Positions 44,937 to 55,173 of a stretch of DNA of 64,000 nucleotides are shown here, one piece after another (positions within the stretch are counted from its first letter, which is position 1; every line of letters begins with the position of its first letter). The notes under the pieces were generated by a model. It did not search any database and was not told the origin of the DNA. It saw nothing but the letters and a program-made list of their open reading frames with translations. The stretch lies in NCBI GenBank assembly GCA_900299185.1, contig OMIV01000071.1, positions 1-64,000 on the forward strand, written 5' to 3'. A program made the position numbers and the translations under genes. This DNA comes from Planctomycetaceae bacterium. Lineage in GTDB: Bacteria > Planctomycetota > Planctomycetia > Planctomycetales > Planctomycetaceae.

Positions 44937-46727
44937 GTGCCTATCGTCGTTCAAAAGTTTGGTGGGACTAGCGTCGCGGACGCGAACCGGATTCTGAATG
45001 CAGCTCGTCGAGCGATCGCCGCGAAGCACGCCGGCAATCAAGTCGTCGTGGTCGTCAGTGCTCGCGGAGACAAGACGGACGAACTCATCGACCTCGCCGC
45101 TCAGATCACCGACAACCCGCCGGCTCGCGAAATGGACATGTTGCTTTCAACCGGCGAGCAAGAGTCCGTCGCGCTGCTCGCGATGGCCGTGCAAACGCTC
45201 GGGGAGCCAGCCATCAGTCTGACCGGCTATCAGATTGGCATCCTCACCGATTCGAGCTATCGCAAAGCGCGCATCAAGAAGATCTCGACGGACCGTATGA
45301 AGAAGGCGCTCGATGCCGGGCAGATCGTCATCGCCGCCGGGTTTCAGGGAATCGACGAGGACTTCAACATTACAACGCTCGGTCGCGGCGGCAGCGATAC
45401 GACGGCGACTGCGCTCGCGGCAGTCCTCGAAGCCGACGTCTGCGAAATCTTGACCGACGTGGATGGCATCTACACGACTGACCCGCGCATGGTGAAAGAG
45501 GCCCGCAAGCTCGAACGCATCTCGTATGACGAGCTGCTGGAACTGACGAGCCTCGGCGGCGGCAAGCTGCACTCGCGGTCGGTCGAGTTCGCGAAGAAGT
45601 ACAACGTGCATCTCGCTGTTGTGTCGTCGTTCGAGCAGAAGCCCGGCACGCTCATCGCTCCTGAAGGAGAGAACGATTCGCAGGTTGTCACCGGCATCGC
45701 AGTCGTGAAGAACGAAGTGCGAGTCAGCCTCGCAGACATTCCGGATCGGCCCGGCGTCATGAGTCTCATCTTTTCGAAGATGGCTCATCGCAACATCCCG
45801 ATTGATATGGTCGTGCAAGACATCGGAGCGGGCGGACTGGCCGAAGTCAGCTTTACCGTGCCCGAGGGCGATCTTGCAGAGACTCTCACCGCTGCTGAGG
45901 AAGCGATTAAAGAGCTTGGTTCAGGGCGAATTCAACACGGTACCAACCTGTCGAAGGTGTCCGCAGTTGGTGCTGGCATGAAAGCACATACGGGCGTCGC
46001 AGCCCAGATGTTTTCTTGCCTCGCGAATGCTGGTGTGAACATCGGCATGATCACGACGAGCGAAATCAAAATCTCCGTGCAGGTCAAACGCGAGCAAGCT
46101 CAAGCCGCGTTGCAGGCCATTCACGCGAGCTTCGGTTTGGACAAGCCGTCGGGGCGCCAGCCCGAAGTCGGTGTTGCCGCGAAGGGTGCTGCAGTGGCTC
46201 GTACGTCGACCCGCGCTGAACTGGAACGAGACGTGGTTGCGCGACTCTCGAGCATGGAAGACATCGTGGTGAGCGATGTCGAACTCGATACCGCTCAAGC
46301 TCGCTTCACGATCCGACATTTGCCGGACGAAGTCGGCGTTGCGGCCAAGCTATTTTCTGCCGTTGCCGAAGGCGGAATCATGGTCGACATGATCGTGCAA
46401 AACGTCGGTAAAGATGGCCGCACAGATCTCAGTTTCACCATCCCCGCGGCTGATGTTGATCAATGCTTGTTGCTGACCCGCGAAGTCCTCGAATCATGGC
46501 CGTCGGCTCAACAAAGCTTTGACCGACACATCGCCAAACTGTCCGTTAAGGGCATCGGTCTTCGAACCCATACGGGTGTCGGACAGAAGATGTTCCAAGC
46601 TCTTGCAGCTGCTGGAGTCAACGTGCAGCTAATCAGCACCAGCGAAATTCAAATCAGCGCGGTGGTCTCGGCAGAGAACGGACAACTCGCTCATTCCGCA
46701 CTGATGAAGACCTTCGGACTGAGCTAA
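44937..46727 (+). CDS. lysC: Aspartokinase with four ACT domains
   Basis: 596 residues. It phosphorylates aspartate, the first step to lysine, methionine and threonine. The catalytic part (about 1-250) has [29 protein letters not shown] and [11 protein letters not shown]. After it come four ACT domains as two similar pairs (about 265-405 and 435-595), recognisable from [22 protein letters not shown] and [34 protein letters not shown]. Most bacterial lysine-sensitive enzymes have two; four are known in cyanobacteria. The GTG at 44937 gives [10 protein letters not shown], the family start; the frame is open further upstream. Feedback by lysine and/or threonine is expected. A strong terminator follows. 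Confidence 0.94.
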   Translation: MPIVVQKFGGTSVADANRILNAARRAIAAKHAGNQVVVVVSARGDKTDELIDLAAQITDNPPAREMDMLLSTGEQESVALLAMAVQTLGEPAISLTGYQIGILTDSSYRKARIKKISTDRMKKALDAGQIVIAAGFQGIDEDFNITTLGRGGSDTTATALAAVLEADVCEILTDVDGIYTTDPRMVKEARKLERISYDELLELTSLGGGKLHSRSVEFAKKYNVHLAVVSSFEQKPGTLIAPEGENDSQVVTGIAVVKNEVRVSLADIPDRPGVMSLIFSKMAHRNIPIDMVVQDIGAGGLAEVSFTVPEGDLAETLTAAEEAIKELGSGRIQHGTNLSKVSAVGAGMKAHTGVAAQMFSCLANAGVNIGMITTSEIKISVQVKREQAQAALQAIHASFGLDKPSGRQPEVGVAAKGAAVARTSTRAELERDVVARLSSMEDIVVSDVELDTAQARFTIRHLPDEVGVAAKLFSAVAEGGIMVDMIVQNVGKDGRTDLSFTIPAADVDQCLLLTREVLESWPSAQQSFDRHIAKLSVKGIGLRTHTGVGQKMFQALAAAGVNVQLISTSEIQISAVVSAENGQLAHSALMKTFGLS

Positions 46728-46767
46728 GCAGCCAGCGTCCGAATGTCAGATCATCCACAAACACCGA

Positions 46768-46802
46768 AGCCCCAGTTGAGCAAACTCAACTGGGGCTTTT
46801 TC
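46768..46802 (+). terminator. Rho-independent terminator after lysC
   Basis: A perfect 13-bp inverted repeat (46768-46780 with 46785-46797), loop CAAA, followed by a T run. It lies between the convergent lysC and argF genes. Confidence 0.92.
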
Positions 46803-46827
46803 AAGAGTCGCAACGCGTAGAGTTGAA

Positions 46828-47751
46828 TTACTTCAATCGTCGTCGATCTAGCCAGACCAACAAGCCTTTGGCGAGATGCATGCGGTTCTCTGCCTGCTGG
46901 AAGACGATGCTTTGTTCGCCATCAATCACACCGTCGGTCACCTCTTGGCCGCGACGCGCGGGAAGGTCATGCATGAAGCGACATGATGGCTTGCTCAAAG
47001 CCATCAGCTCTTCATTCACTTGAAAGCCATTGAAGTCTTTCTTCCGAACGTCGGCCTCGTCTTCCTGCCCCATGCTCGTCCACACGTCAGTGTAAACGAT
47101 GTCCGCATTCTTGACCGCCGAGCGATAGTTCTGTGTCTGCTTGAATTCAGCGGACGGAAATCGAGAGATCAATTCGCGAACGATGGAAGGCTTGATCTCG
47201 TAACCTGGTGGGCACACCAAAGTCATCGGCATACTGAGTTGAGCGCACAGCATGGCCAACGAAGTCGCGACGTTGTTTCCGTCGCCGACAAAGACCAAGT
47301 GCTGACCGTCGAGCTTTCCGAAGTGCTCTTGAATCGTGAAGAGGTCCGTCAACGCCTGACAGGGATGATGATCATCCGAAAGACCGTTGATGACCGGACA
47401 ACTCGACCACTTGGCGAAGTCGTTGATGGTCTCTTGCGAGTAGGTTCGTAACACGACGAAGTCCGACAAGCTGCTCGCCACTTTGGCGATGTCGTGCAAC
47501 GACTCGCGACCATGCATGCCTGCGTCTCGCGAGTTAAAGAACGAACTCTGCCCTCCCAGATGAACGGCAGCCGATTCGAAACTGAGCCGAGTGCGCAGCG
47601 AGGGCTTCTCAAAAATCTGTGTCAGTACTTTGTGCTGCAAGAGAGGTGGACGCTCTCCGGCTCGCGTCTGCGTTTTGAGTTCCGCAGCAAGCTGAAAGAT
47701 GGCAAGGACATCGTCCCTCGACACATCCATCAGTGTTGTGAGGTGTCGCAT
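46828..47751 (-). CDS. argF: Ornithine carbamoyltransferase
   Basis: 307 residues. It makes citrulline from ornithine and carbamoyl phosphate. Motifs: FEKPSLRTRLSFE (carbamoyl-phosphate loop), HHPCQALTD, and FVGDGNNVATSLA. The C-terminal active-site motif normally HCLP reads HDLPARRGQEVTD, with aspartate in place of cysteine, which is worth noting because that cysteine contacts ornithine. The ATG at 47751 has GGAG at good spacing. It is the last gene of the argB-argD-argF cluster but follows a terminator placed after argD, so it may have its own promoter. Confidence 0.92.
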   Translation of the reverse strand: MRHLTTLMDVSRDDVLAIFQLAAELKTQTRAGERPPLLQHKVLTQIFEKPSLRTRLSFESAAVHLGGQSSFFNSRDAGMHGRESLHDIAKVASSLSDFVVLRTYSQETINDFAKWSSCPVINGLSDDHHPCQALTDLFTIQEHFGKLDGQHLVFVGDGNNVATSLAMLCAQLSMPMTLVCPPGYEIKPSIVRELISRFPSAEFKQTQNYRSAVKNADIVYTDVWTSMGQEDEADVRKKDFNGFQVNEELMALSKPSCRFMHDLPARRGQEVTDGVIDGEQSIVFQQAENRMHLAKGLLVWLDRRRLK

Positions 47752-47768
47752 GCGGATTTCTCCGGTAC

Positions 47769-47807
47769 AAAAAAAGCGAACCCGGCTTCAAAAGGAAGCC
47801 GGGTTCG
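47769..47807 (-). terminator. Rho-independent terminator between argD and argF
   Basis: A 13-bp inverted repeat (47777-47789 with 47795-47807). On the reverse strand it runs into a tract of seven U residues (A run at 47769-47775). It ends the argD message just before argF, so argF is either separately transcribed or depends on read-through. Confidence 0.88.
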
Positions 47808-47833
47808 AAACTACCTGGCTCAAACTCAATACG

Positions 47834-49042
47834 TCATGCCTCCGAGGCCATTTCTCTGAGGACTTCAGCGATCACGCTGCAACCCTCGTCAACTTCGGCT
47901 TCAGTTATGTTGAGTGCCGGAAGTAACCGCAAGACAGAATCTTGCGTCGAGTTGACGAGTACGCCGCGCTCCATGCACTTACCGACCGCAGGCTTCGACG
48001 GAATGCTCAGCTCGACGCCGATCATCATGCCCTTCGTGCGGACTTCTTGAATGATCGGCAGCTCGCGTTGCAGCGACTCGAAGTGGCGCCGGAAGCGCGC
48101 CGACATCGCCTCAACGTTAGCGAGCAGGTTCTGATCCTCGATCATTTTCATCGTCGCAATACCCGCCGCCATCGCGAGCGGGTTGCCGCCGAACGTGCTG
48201 GCGTGCATGCCCGGTCGCAGAGCCGGAGCAAGCTCGGTCTTGGCGATCACAACGCCTGCTGCCACTCCGCCTGCAACGCCTTTGGCCATCGTGAGCACGT
48301 CGGGCTGCACGCCAAACTGCTGATAGCCGAACCATGTTCCCGTGCGGCCCATGCAGGTCTGCACTTCGTCGAAGATCAGCAAGCACCCGTTGTCGTCGCA
48401 CAGCTTGCGGAGTCCTTCGAGGAAACCTTGCGGCGGAATGTTGATACCACCTTCGCCTTGAATGGGTTCGAGCATGATCGCGGCGGTCTCATGATCAATG
48501 AGGTCGGCAACCGCTTCGAGATTGCCATACGGCGCGTACTTAAAGCCGGCGACGAGCGGCCCGAGTCCTTCGTGATACTTCGGCTGAGCCGTCGCAGTCA
48601 CCGTCGCGAGCGTGCGTCCGTGAAAGCCGCGTTCGAAGGTGATGATCTTGTAGCGGCCATTGGGCGAGCCATGCAGACGCGCGAGCTTGATCGCGCCTTC
48701 GTTCGCCTCGGCCCCGCTATTGCAGAAGAACGCTTTACCGAAGCTGCGCGTGCAGAGCATCTCAGCAAAGTCGCCTTGCGCCTCGGTGTACCATGTGTTG
48801 GGAATATGGATCAGCTTCTCGACCTGCTGCTGAATCGCTTTAACGATCGGCTCCGGCGAGTGCCCGAGCATGTTGCAGCCCCAACCGGGGAAGAGATCGA
48901 GATAGCGTTTGCCTTCCGCGTCCCACACATACTGCCCCTCGCCGCGCACGAGGCAGATCGGATAGCGGGTGTAGTTCGGAATAACGTACTTCTCGAACTG
49001 CTTGACGGTGTCCTGACTGGATCGAGTAGCTGCGGGATCCAA
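47834..49042 (-). CDS. argD: Acetylornithine aminotransferase
   Basis: 402 residues, class III PLP-dependent aminotransferase. It converts N-acetylglutamate semialdehyde to N-acetylornithine. Motifs: [57 protein letters not shown], and the PLP lysine in [11 protein letters not shown]. It starts at TTG 49042, with AAAGG about 10 nt upstream, where the family N-terminus begins. Genome context (argB upstream, argF downstream) supports the arginine role over other omega-aminotransferases. Confidence 0.94.
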   Translation of the reverse strand: MDPAATRSSQDTVKQFEKYVIPNYTRYPICLVRGEGQYVWDAEGKRYLDLFPGWGCNMLGHSPEPIVKAIQQQVEKLIHIPNTWYTEAQGDFAEMLCTRSFGKAFFCNSGAEANEGAIKLARLHGSPNGRYKIITFERGFHGRTLATVTATAQPKYHEGLGPLVAGFKYAPYGNLEAVADLIDHETAAIMLEPIQGEGGINIPPQGFLEGLRKLCDDNGCLLIFDEVQTCMGRTGTWFGYQQFGVQPDVLTMAKGVAGGVAAGVVIAKTELAPALRPGMHASTFGGNPLAMAAGIATMKMIEDQNLLANVEAMSARFRRHFESLQRELPIIQEVRTKGMMIGVELSIPSKPAVGKCMERGVLVNSTQDSVLRLLPALNITEAEVDEGCSVIAEVLREMASEA

Positions 49043-49155
49043 AGTATGTGCCTTTCAAAAGAGGTGCGGCGAGACTCGCAAAGAGAAGCCGCTCAGACAG
49101 TGCGTTAGACGATGGGTTCGAAACTGATCCGATTCAACTAGACGAGATAAACGGC

Positions 49156-49503
49156 TCAGAGCGTCGTACCAGCAATTAATAGAACCGGGAGCTCACGATC
49201 TTCATGAGTTGCCGCGACAAAAACACCTCTCCCTTCAATGGACCACAACCCGAAGCGAAAGACTCCATTAGCCGGGATAGCATCATCGTCTTCGCCCCCT
49301 GTTCGCATCGGTTTGCCGTGGCGTTTTGAAATGATGGCAATTGCCCGATCACACCTCGACGAGTAGTCGTCATAGACCTCTTCAATGAGTTCGTCGTCAT
49401 GAGCTTCCTCGTCACCATCACAGTCGTGTTCGTAGAGTATTTTCAACGTGTCTGTTGGGTTCGCGAGCATCTTCGAAATCAGCACCAAAAGCGGTTGTGC
49501 CAT
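49156..49503 (-). CDS. Acidic protein of unknown function inside the arg cluster
   Basis: 115 residues. The middle is rich in Asp and Glu (HDCDGDEEAHDDELIEE); the C-terminal half looks beta-stranded (GVFRFGLWSIEGRGVFVAA). The start at 49503 is chosen because AGGAG lies 6 nt before it; the ATG two codons earlier directly abuts the AGGAG. It sits between argB (137 bp upstream) and argD (113 bp downstream) on the same strand. No family recognised. Its position may be accidental. Confidence 0.6.
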   Translation of the reverse strand: MAQPLLVLISKMLANPTDTLKILYEHDCDGDEEAHDDELIEEVYDDYSSRCDRAIAIISKRHGKPMRTGGEDDDAIPANGVFRFGLWSIEGRGVFVAATHEDRELPVLLIAGTTL

Positions 49504-49640
49504 TTGCATCTCCTCAATCTTACATCATTGGAAGAATGATCGAGATGTGATCTGTACGAATGACCATACTCTGACCGCACTGCAAGTTGTGTGAGAAATG
49601 AATATCGGGGAGTCCTCAGTTCCATTGGCCGTAGAGACTG

Positions 49641-50516
49641 CTACTTCACAATCTCCGTCCCGATGCCCTTGTCGGAGTAGACCTCCAACAGCACCGAGTG
49701 CGGCATGCGACCATCGACGATGTGAATCTTGTCGACTCCCGCTTCGAGGGCTTCAAGCGATGCCTCGACCTTTGGCACCATTCCCGACGCGATCGTGCCG
49801 TCAGCGATCAGCTCGCGGCAACGTTTGACGTCGACGTGTGAGAGCAGCGTGCTCGGGTCGTTCTTGTCGAGAAAGATGCCCGGCACATCGCTCACGAACA
49901 TCAGCTTCTCAGCCTTTAAGATGCGTGCGACCGCCGCTGCTGCGGTATCCGCGTTGACGTTGAGTCGATGCCCCGTGCTATCGAGTGCGATGCTCGGAAT
50001 AACCGGAATCAACCCGGCTGACGTCGCTCGTTCAATGAGCCCGACGTCGATGTCCGTCACATGCCCGACATAGCCGAGATCGAGATCCTCTCCATTCTCG
50101 CCCTTGAGCGTCAGCTTCTCGCCCTTCAAGCAGTTCGCGGTGAGGTAGCTCAAACCGAAGGCTCGACCGCCTTGCCGATTGATCTCGTCGACGAGTCCTT
50201 TACAGATCTCGCCACAGAGCACGCGGGCCGCGATGTCGAGCGTTGCTTCGTCGGTATAGCGGCGCCCGTTGACCCAACGGGGTTCGATGCCCGCCTTCCC
50301 CATCGCCTTGCTGATGTCTTTGCCGCCGCCATGAATGAGGACGGGACGCATGCCGACGGTTTCTAAGAAGAGGACATCGGTCAGAAAAGCTTTGACCGAG
50401 TCGGGGTTCTCAAGCGTGCTGCCGCCGAGCTTGATGACAACGTAGCGGTCACGAAATCGTCGAATCCAACCGAGCGCTTCAATGAGCACTCCGGCTTTCC
50501 GAATGGCTTCATCCAT
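49641..50516 (-). CDS. argB: Acetylglutamate kinase
   Basis: 291 residues. It phosphorylates N-acetylglutamate, the second step of arginine synthesis and the usual point of arginine feedback. Motifs: [56 protein letters not shown] and FVSDVPGIF. The N-terminal helix ([20 protein letters not shown]) before the kinase core is the extension found in arginine-sensitive, hexameric enzymes, so feedback inhibition is likely. The ATG at 50516 has AGGAG 8 nt upstream. First gene of the reverse-strand arg cluster. Confidence 0.95.
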   Translation of the reverse strand: MDEAIRKAGVLIEALGWIRRFRDRYVVIKLGGSTLENPDSVKAFLTDVLFLETVGMRPVLIHGGGKDISKAMGKAGIEPRWVNGRRYTDEATLDIAARVLCGEICKGLVDEINRQGGRAFGLSYLTANCLKGEKLTLKGENGEDLDLGYVGHVTDIDVGLIERATSAGLIPVIPSIALDSTGHRLNVNADTAAAAVARILKAEKLMFVSDVPGIFLDKNDPSTLLSHVDVKRCRELIADGTIASGMVPKVEASLEALEAGVDKIHIVDGRMPHSVLLEVYSDKGIGTEIVK

Positions 50517-50909
50517 AGCAAAAACTCCTCGTAACATCCGCGAAAAGCGGGGATTCTAGGCCCGGTCGGGAGGGTGTCAATTTGCGATGCAAGCCCCGCA
50601 ACGCCCTGAAATCGATTCACGTCGCGGTACACAGCGTGGGTCGAGTTTGACTGCTTGAAGTCAGTCACTCTCGAAGAGCAATTGCCGAAGTCTGCAACTT
50701 TCGGCCCCTTCATCATGCTCGTCTTTATCTCAACGCATGAACTTCATGCGCAACAACCAGCGGACTCCGACAAGCGGCCATTGATCCGAAGAAGTTTTGG
50801 GAAAACTCGAACCCAGTGCTTTCGTCCGTTTGCCTCGTCTGGTTAAATCGCCCCGCTCTTTAGACTGCGGGCGGAGGCCTGCCTCAATACTTCGGAAGGA
50901 CCATCTCAC
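50517..50909. other. Divergent intergenic region upstream of argB
   Basis: 393 bp between argB (reverse) and a small zinc-ribbon gene (forward). No convincing ORF, hairpin or known leader was seen. An ArgR-type operator could lie here, but I could not identify one. Confidence 0.3.
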
Positions 50910-51218
50910 ATGATGCACTACTCGTGCGACATCTGCGGGCAAAAGCTCAACGAAAAGCGCTTCGTCGCTCGTCTCGAAGTCTTTGTGCCCTTCGATCAAG
51001 AGGGTGCGTCCGCCGCAGCGAGCTTCGATGAAGATGCTGACCATCTCGAAGAAGTCGCGGGGATTCTGAATGACTTCGATCTGACCGGAGAGCTCGAACT
51101 AGATGCAAACCGCTCGCGCAGCTTCCGCTATGACCTCTGTCCTGACTGCCAAAAGCAATACGTGAAAGATCCGCTAGCTCTCCACAAACCACGCCGGATG
51201 AGAATCAGCGACAATTAA
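50910..51218 (+). CDS. Small protein with N- and C-terminal CxxC zinc-knuckle pairs
   Basis: 102 residues. CDICGQKL near the N-terminus and CPDCQKQY near residue 80 offer four cysteines for one zinc ion. Between them is an acidic segment. AAGGA lies 9 nt before the ATG. No family recognised; it may be a small regulatory or nucleic-acid-binding protein. Confidence 0.7.
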   Translation: MMHYSCDICGQKLNEKRFVARLEVFVPFDQEGASAAASFDEDADHLEEVAGILNDFDLTGELELDANRSRSFRYDLCPDCQKQYVKDPLALHKPRRMRISDN

Positions 51219-51335
51219 ACTATCCGGTCTATTTCCTGTAAGACTCCCTACACACAACCTGAGCGAGTGAAGTCTTCCGCCTGGCTTCAGGCAAACGGTG
51301 GACGCGGTATCAATCGAGCTCGCTGCTAAAGCAGG

Positions 51336-53327
51336 ATGCTCATCTTGAACGTCATTCGGCTCGCGGTCCTCGCTCTCGTCTTGAGTTTCGTCTCTGCTGC
51401 AGATTCAGTCGCAGCCGAAGGCCTCGAAAAACTGGCTTACAACCACCCAGGATTAGTCGTCGACCTTGGTGTTGGGCTCTGGGCTTGGCCAATTCCGTGC
51501 GACGCCGATGGGGATGGTGATTACGACTTGATCGTGTCCTGTCCCGATAAACCATCGAACGGTGTCTGGCTCTTCGAAAACGCGACTGGCGATACCTCAA
51601 AGAACAAGTTCCCGACATTCAAACCCGCGCGACGCCTCAGCAAGACCGTGCATTACGTCATGCCGAGCTATGTCGATGGCCAGCTCCGCGTGCTCTCACC
51701 GGGTTACGAGTATCAAAGATTCGAACAATCGGGACTTGAACAGCGCATCGCCTTATCGGTGCCAGCAAACTTCTATAGGCCCGAAGGCAAACAACCAAAG
51801 GGACCGAAAGTCCGCCACAATCAATGGCGCTACGCCGACTATGACGGTGACGGCTTGCTTGATCTTGTGACTGGCATTGAAGACTGGAGTTACTACGGCT
51901 GGGATGACGCTTGGAATGCTCGCGGAGAGTGGACCAACGGGCCACTTCACGGTTACGTGCTCATTCATCGGAATACCGGAACGAACCAAGCTCCGACGTA
52001 TGGCCCCCCGTTCAAAGTCGAAGCTGCGGGGCAACCCGTGGACACATTTGGTTGTCCGTCTCCGAACTTCGAGGACTTCGATGGCGACGGCGATCTCGAT
52101 CTGCTGTGCGGTGAGTTTCTCGATGGCTTCACCTACTTCGAAAATGTGGGATCGAGAACCGCTCCAAGCTACGCCGTCGGCCGTCGCTTGATTCAAGACA
52201 ACGGCCAACCACTGACTATGGACCTCGAGATGATTGTCCCAGTCGCCTTCGACTGGGACCGCGACGGCGACTTCGACCTGATCGTCGGCGATGAAGATGG
52301 CCGGGTAGCGTTGATCGAAAATGTCTCCGCAAAGAAGCAGAGTCCGCCACGATTCTTGGCTCCGCGTTACTTCCACCAACAGGCCGACACTCTGAAGTGC
52401 GGAGCGCTTGCGACTCCGTTTGGATTCGATTGGGACCGCGATGGCGATATCGACATCGTGTCTGGCAACACATCCGGATACATCGAGTTCTTCGAGAACC
52501 TTAGTGGTCCCAAAGTCGCAAGTCCCAAATGGGCGGCACCTCAAAAACTGCTAGTGAACGGCAAACCGTTCCGAGTCATGGCTGGTCCGAACGGGAGCAT
52601 TCAAGGTCCTGCTGAGGCCAAATGGGGATACACAACACTCAACATCGGAGATTGGGATGGAGATGGCTTACCAGACATCGTGTTCAATTCGATCTGGGGC
52701 AAAGTCGAGTGGCTCAAGAACCTTGGCCCTCACGATGAATCAAGGTCGTCTCGATTACCAAAACTAGCAACGCCTCAAACGATCGAAGTCCAATGGAATG
52801 AAACCGTCCCCAAACCAGCGTGGACTTGGTGGCAACCCGTCGGTCAACAACTCGCGACTCAATGGAGAACAACGCCCGTTTTGCACGACTTCAATGGAGA
52901 CGGCTTGATCGACCTCGCAATGCTCGACGTCGAGGGCTACTTCTCATTCTTTGAACGAGCGAAACGTGACGGTCGTCTCGTACTCTTGCCACCGCGCCGC
53001 CTCTTCACTGACGCAACGGGAAAGCCGCTGAGGTTCAATGAACGAACTGCTGGTGGAAGCGGGCGGCGCAAGCTGAGCGTCGTCGATTGGGACGGCGATG
53101 GACTGCTCGACTTACTACTCAATTCTGCGAACGCGGATCTCTACAGAGGGAGTGGACATCGCGACGGACTTTGGATGTTTCAGCATGCAGGGACGCTGGC
53201 GAAACAGAACATCGAAGGCCACGACGTAAGCCCGACCACCGTCGACTTCGATGGAAATGGCATCCCCGACTTCCTCGGAGGCGCCGAAGACGGTCGGTTC
53301 TATTACCTCAAGAACCCGCGTGATTAG
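51336..53327 (+). CDS. Exported FG-GAP/VCBS-repeat protein
   Basis: 663 residues, signal peptide about 1-27. At least seven FG-GAP/VCBS-type repeats with calcium-binding loops D-x-D-G-D-G-D are spread over the length (DADGDGDYDL, DYDGDGLLDL, DFDGDGDLDL, DRDGDFDL, DRDGDIDI, DWDGDGLPDI, DFNGDGLIDL, DWDGDGLLDL), as in integrin-like beta-propellers. Such proteins are secreted or surface proteins that bind other proteins or glycans. No catalytic domain is seen. A terminator follows. Confidence 0.88.
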   Translation: MLILNVIRLAVLALVLSFVSAADSVAAEGLEKLAYNHPGLVVDLGVGLWAWPIPCDADGDGDYDLIVSCPDKPSNGVWLFENATGDTSKNKFPTFKPARRLSKTVHYVMPSYVDGQLRVLSPGYEYQRFEQSGLEQRIALSVPANFYRPEGKQPKGPKVRHNQWRYADYDGDGLLDLVTGIEDWSYYGWDDAWNARGEWTNGPLHGYVLIHRNTGTNQAPTYGPPFKVEAAGQPVDTFGCPSPNFEDFDGDGDLDLLCGEFLDGFTYFENVGSRTAPSYAVGRRLIQDNGQPLTMDLEMIVPVAFDWDRDGDFDLIVGDEDGRVALIENVSAKKQSPPRFLAPRYFHQQADTLKCGALATPFGFDWDRDGDIDIVSGNTSGYIEFFENLSGPKVASPKWAAPQKLLVNGKPFRVMAGPNGSIQGPAEAKWGYTTLNIGDWDGDGLPDIVFNSIWGKVEWLKNLGPHDESRSSRLPKLATPQTIEVQWNETVPKPAWTWWQPVGQQLATQWRTTPVLHDFNGDGLIDLAMLDVEGYFSFFERAKRDGRLVLLPPRRLFTDATGKPLRFNERTAGGSGRRKLSVVDWDGDGLLDLLLNSANADLYRGSGHRDGLWMFQHAGTLAKQNIEGHDVSPTTVDFDGNGIPDFLGGAEDGRFYYLKNPRD

Positions 53328-53378
53328 GCGTTGCCGATCAACCGAAAGGGCAATCACGCGAGTTACCTGCCTAAAAAC

Positions 53379-53430
53379 AAAAAGATCCACAGCCTGTATC
53401 ATTTACATACCAACTGTGGATCCTTTTTTT
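53379..53430. terminator. Bidirectional terminator
   Basis: GATCCACAG (53384-53392) pairs with CTGTGGATC (53414-53422). A T run follows on the forward strand and an A-rich tract precedes it, so it can serve both convergent genes. Confidence 0.8.
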
Positions 53431-53450
53431 TCACCGATCCGAATCAACGA

Positions 53451-54203
53451 CTACAGCATCGATTCCAGCAGCAATCGTAGCTTCCGCATTTCCTGAATAC
53501 GCGAAGCAGAGCCGAACTTGTCAGGGTAGAAGTCCACTGAGAGCGCTCGTGCATACTTCTCGCGTTCGAGACAAGACATCAACTTACCGTAGTCAACCTC
53601 ACCCAAACCTACTTGAACTTGCACCTCGGTCGGTGTCGAGTCCCGCAACATCATGTGCAGCACGTGCGGGAAGACTTGATCAAAAGTCTGATTCCGATGA
53701 GGCCCACAAACATAATACGACGGATCTAGTGCGATACCTAAGCCGCGCACCGACTGGCAAAGTTCCACCGCAGTATGAGGATCCTCGGTCAGATGCCCGG
53801 TTTTGGTATGAATCCCAATCCTGACACCATGCTCATTGCCAATCCGTACAAACTCTTTTAGACGATCGATCTCGGCATTAAACGGAGTCCCCAGCTCTCC
53901 AGCCGGAATATTGATTTGCGTGACCTTCAGAATCTTGGCGGCGACGCAAACTCCACGCATGATTTCAGGCGAAACATCATGTTCCAACGTGAAAGCCACC
54001 GGGGTCAGACGACCATACTCGCGCAATCTCAAACGAAACGCATCTGGCTCATGAGCAACTTCAGAGGGCTTCAAATGCTTCGATGACTCGTTCATCCAGA
54101 TTTCAATCCGGTCGAACTCAAGATCAATGATCTGGCGACAGGCATCCTCGAAACGCAGATCAGAAAAGCAGCGAGAAGAGGCGGCTATGAACACGGGTAG
54201 CAC
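53451..54203 (-). CDS. Xylose isomerase-like TIM-barrel protein
   Basis: 250 residues, matching the sugar phosphate isomerase/epimerase (AP endonuclease 2) family. Barrel strands and metal ligands typical of the family are visible: DRIEIWMNE, VTQINIPAGE, VRIGIHTKTGH, LGIALDPSYYVC, MLRDS and GLGEVDYGKL. The substrate is unknown; planctomycetes have many such genes, often with Gfo/Idh/MocA oxidoreductases, and one of those lies 3.5 kb away. Confidence 0.85.
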   Translation of the reverse strand: MLPVFIAASSRCFSDLRFEDACRQIIDLEFDRIEIWMNESSKHLKPSEVAHEPDAFRLRLREYGRLTPVAFTLEHDVSPEIMRGVCVAAKILKVTQINIPAGELGTPFNAEIDRLKEFVRIGNEHGVRIGIHTKTGHLTEDPHTAVELCQSVRGLGIALDPSYYVCGPHRNQTFDQVFPHVLHMMLRDSTPTEVQVQVGLGEVDYGKLMSCLEREKYARALSVDFYPDKFGSASRIQEMRKLRLLLESML

Positions 54204-54558
54204 TCCATTGTGGACCTAGATCCGGAACACCAAGCAGCATTTCAGCGATGACCGCAGCTATCTTCGCGACTAGCAGGATTCTTCCTAAATGCTTATATCA
54301 TCGGACCTTAAGCTTCTATAACGGCGACTCCATCGCCGCACCGCCAACGCGGCCCGCGTTAAGTTAACGAGACTAGGCTAGAGCTGCAATATCGAGCAAC
54401 TTTGCCGGTCGTGCCGGTTATTCCCGCTGCGCCGAATCTCCGAATTCATCCGGGTTTACGGTCGATAACGATAGGGCAGTGAATTGAAAACTCGCCGAAC
54501 GCCGTCGCAATGCAGCGGTCAGCGGTGGCACAACCTTATCGAGACGAAGGGATTCCCG
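54204..54558. other. Intergenic region, nothing recognised
   Basis: 355 bp between divergent genes. A short palindrome AACGCGG-CCCGCGTT near 54347-54361 is the only structure seen. Confidence 0.3.
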
Positions 54559-54942
54559 ATGAAACGCGATCTAGTTTGGGGACTGTTAAGTGTGGCATTG
54601 GTGACCGCCGGAGTGGGATGCAGTCACTCGGGAGTCGTGAGAGGCCAGAATCCAGGCATGGCCTTCAACAGCGGCATGGAAATGAGCGGATCAATGCAGG
54701 TTCCAGCTCAAAGTGCTTCGCTCGGCCCCATGTACTACGATGGGCCGAGCACCGGATACAACGATTGTCCGATGCCATGCCCGCCGCAGATCGACGTTTG
54801 GCGTCCCACTCACCATCACACGTATGAGTATCACGCCCCCAAGAACTTGGTTTATCCACCAGCCAACCAGCAACCCGGTGTCGTCCAATATCCATACTAC
54901 ACCGTCAAGGGACCAACCGACTTCTTCTACACTGGCAACTAG
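54559..54942 (+). CDS. Small Tyr/Pro-rich lipoprotein
   Basis: 127 residues. Signal with lipobox (LVTAGVGC; cysteine near 21). The mature protein is rich in Pro, Tyr, Gly, Ser and His, with WRPTHHHTYEYHAP and the C-terminus KGPTDFFYTGN. It resembles short planctomycete lipoproteins of unknown role. GAAGGG lies before the ATG at 54559; the longer frame to 54484 would spoil the signal. A hairpin follows. Confidence 0.75.
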   Translation: MKRDLVWGLLSVALVTAGVGCSHSGVVRGQNPGMAFNSGMEMSGSMQVPAQSASLGPMYYDGPSTGYNDCPMPCPPQIDVWRPTHHHTYEYHAPKNLVYPPANQQPGVVQYPYYTVKGPTDFFYTGN

Positions 54943-54992
54943 TTGACACGAGCAGAAAACTCGTTGCCGCGAAGCACTCCAGGTGTAACACC

Positions 54993-55028
54993 AGCAGCCA
55001 AGTCCATCGATGAGTGGACTTGGCTGCT
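54993..55028 (+). terminator. Hairpin after the small lipoprotein
   Basis: A 14-bp perfect stem (54993-55006 with 55015-55028) with an 8-nt loop. No T-tract follows, so it may act as a mRNA-stabilising end or a weak terminator. Confidence 0.55.
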
Positions 55029-55173
55029 TGAGTGATTGGTCAGAACTTCAGAACGCTCGGCAACCGAGCCATTTCGCCACCGCACTTGTGGATATCCTTT
55101 GCCACCACAACTAACTTGAAGAACAATCTCAAGTATCCGGACAGATTACACATCCTTTTCGAAGGCAGTTTCA

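Noticed and set aside
47942-49108. 388-codon open frame opposite argD
   Set aside because: Shadow frame; argD has all PLP-enzyme motifs on the other strand.
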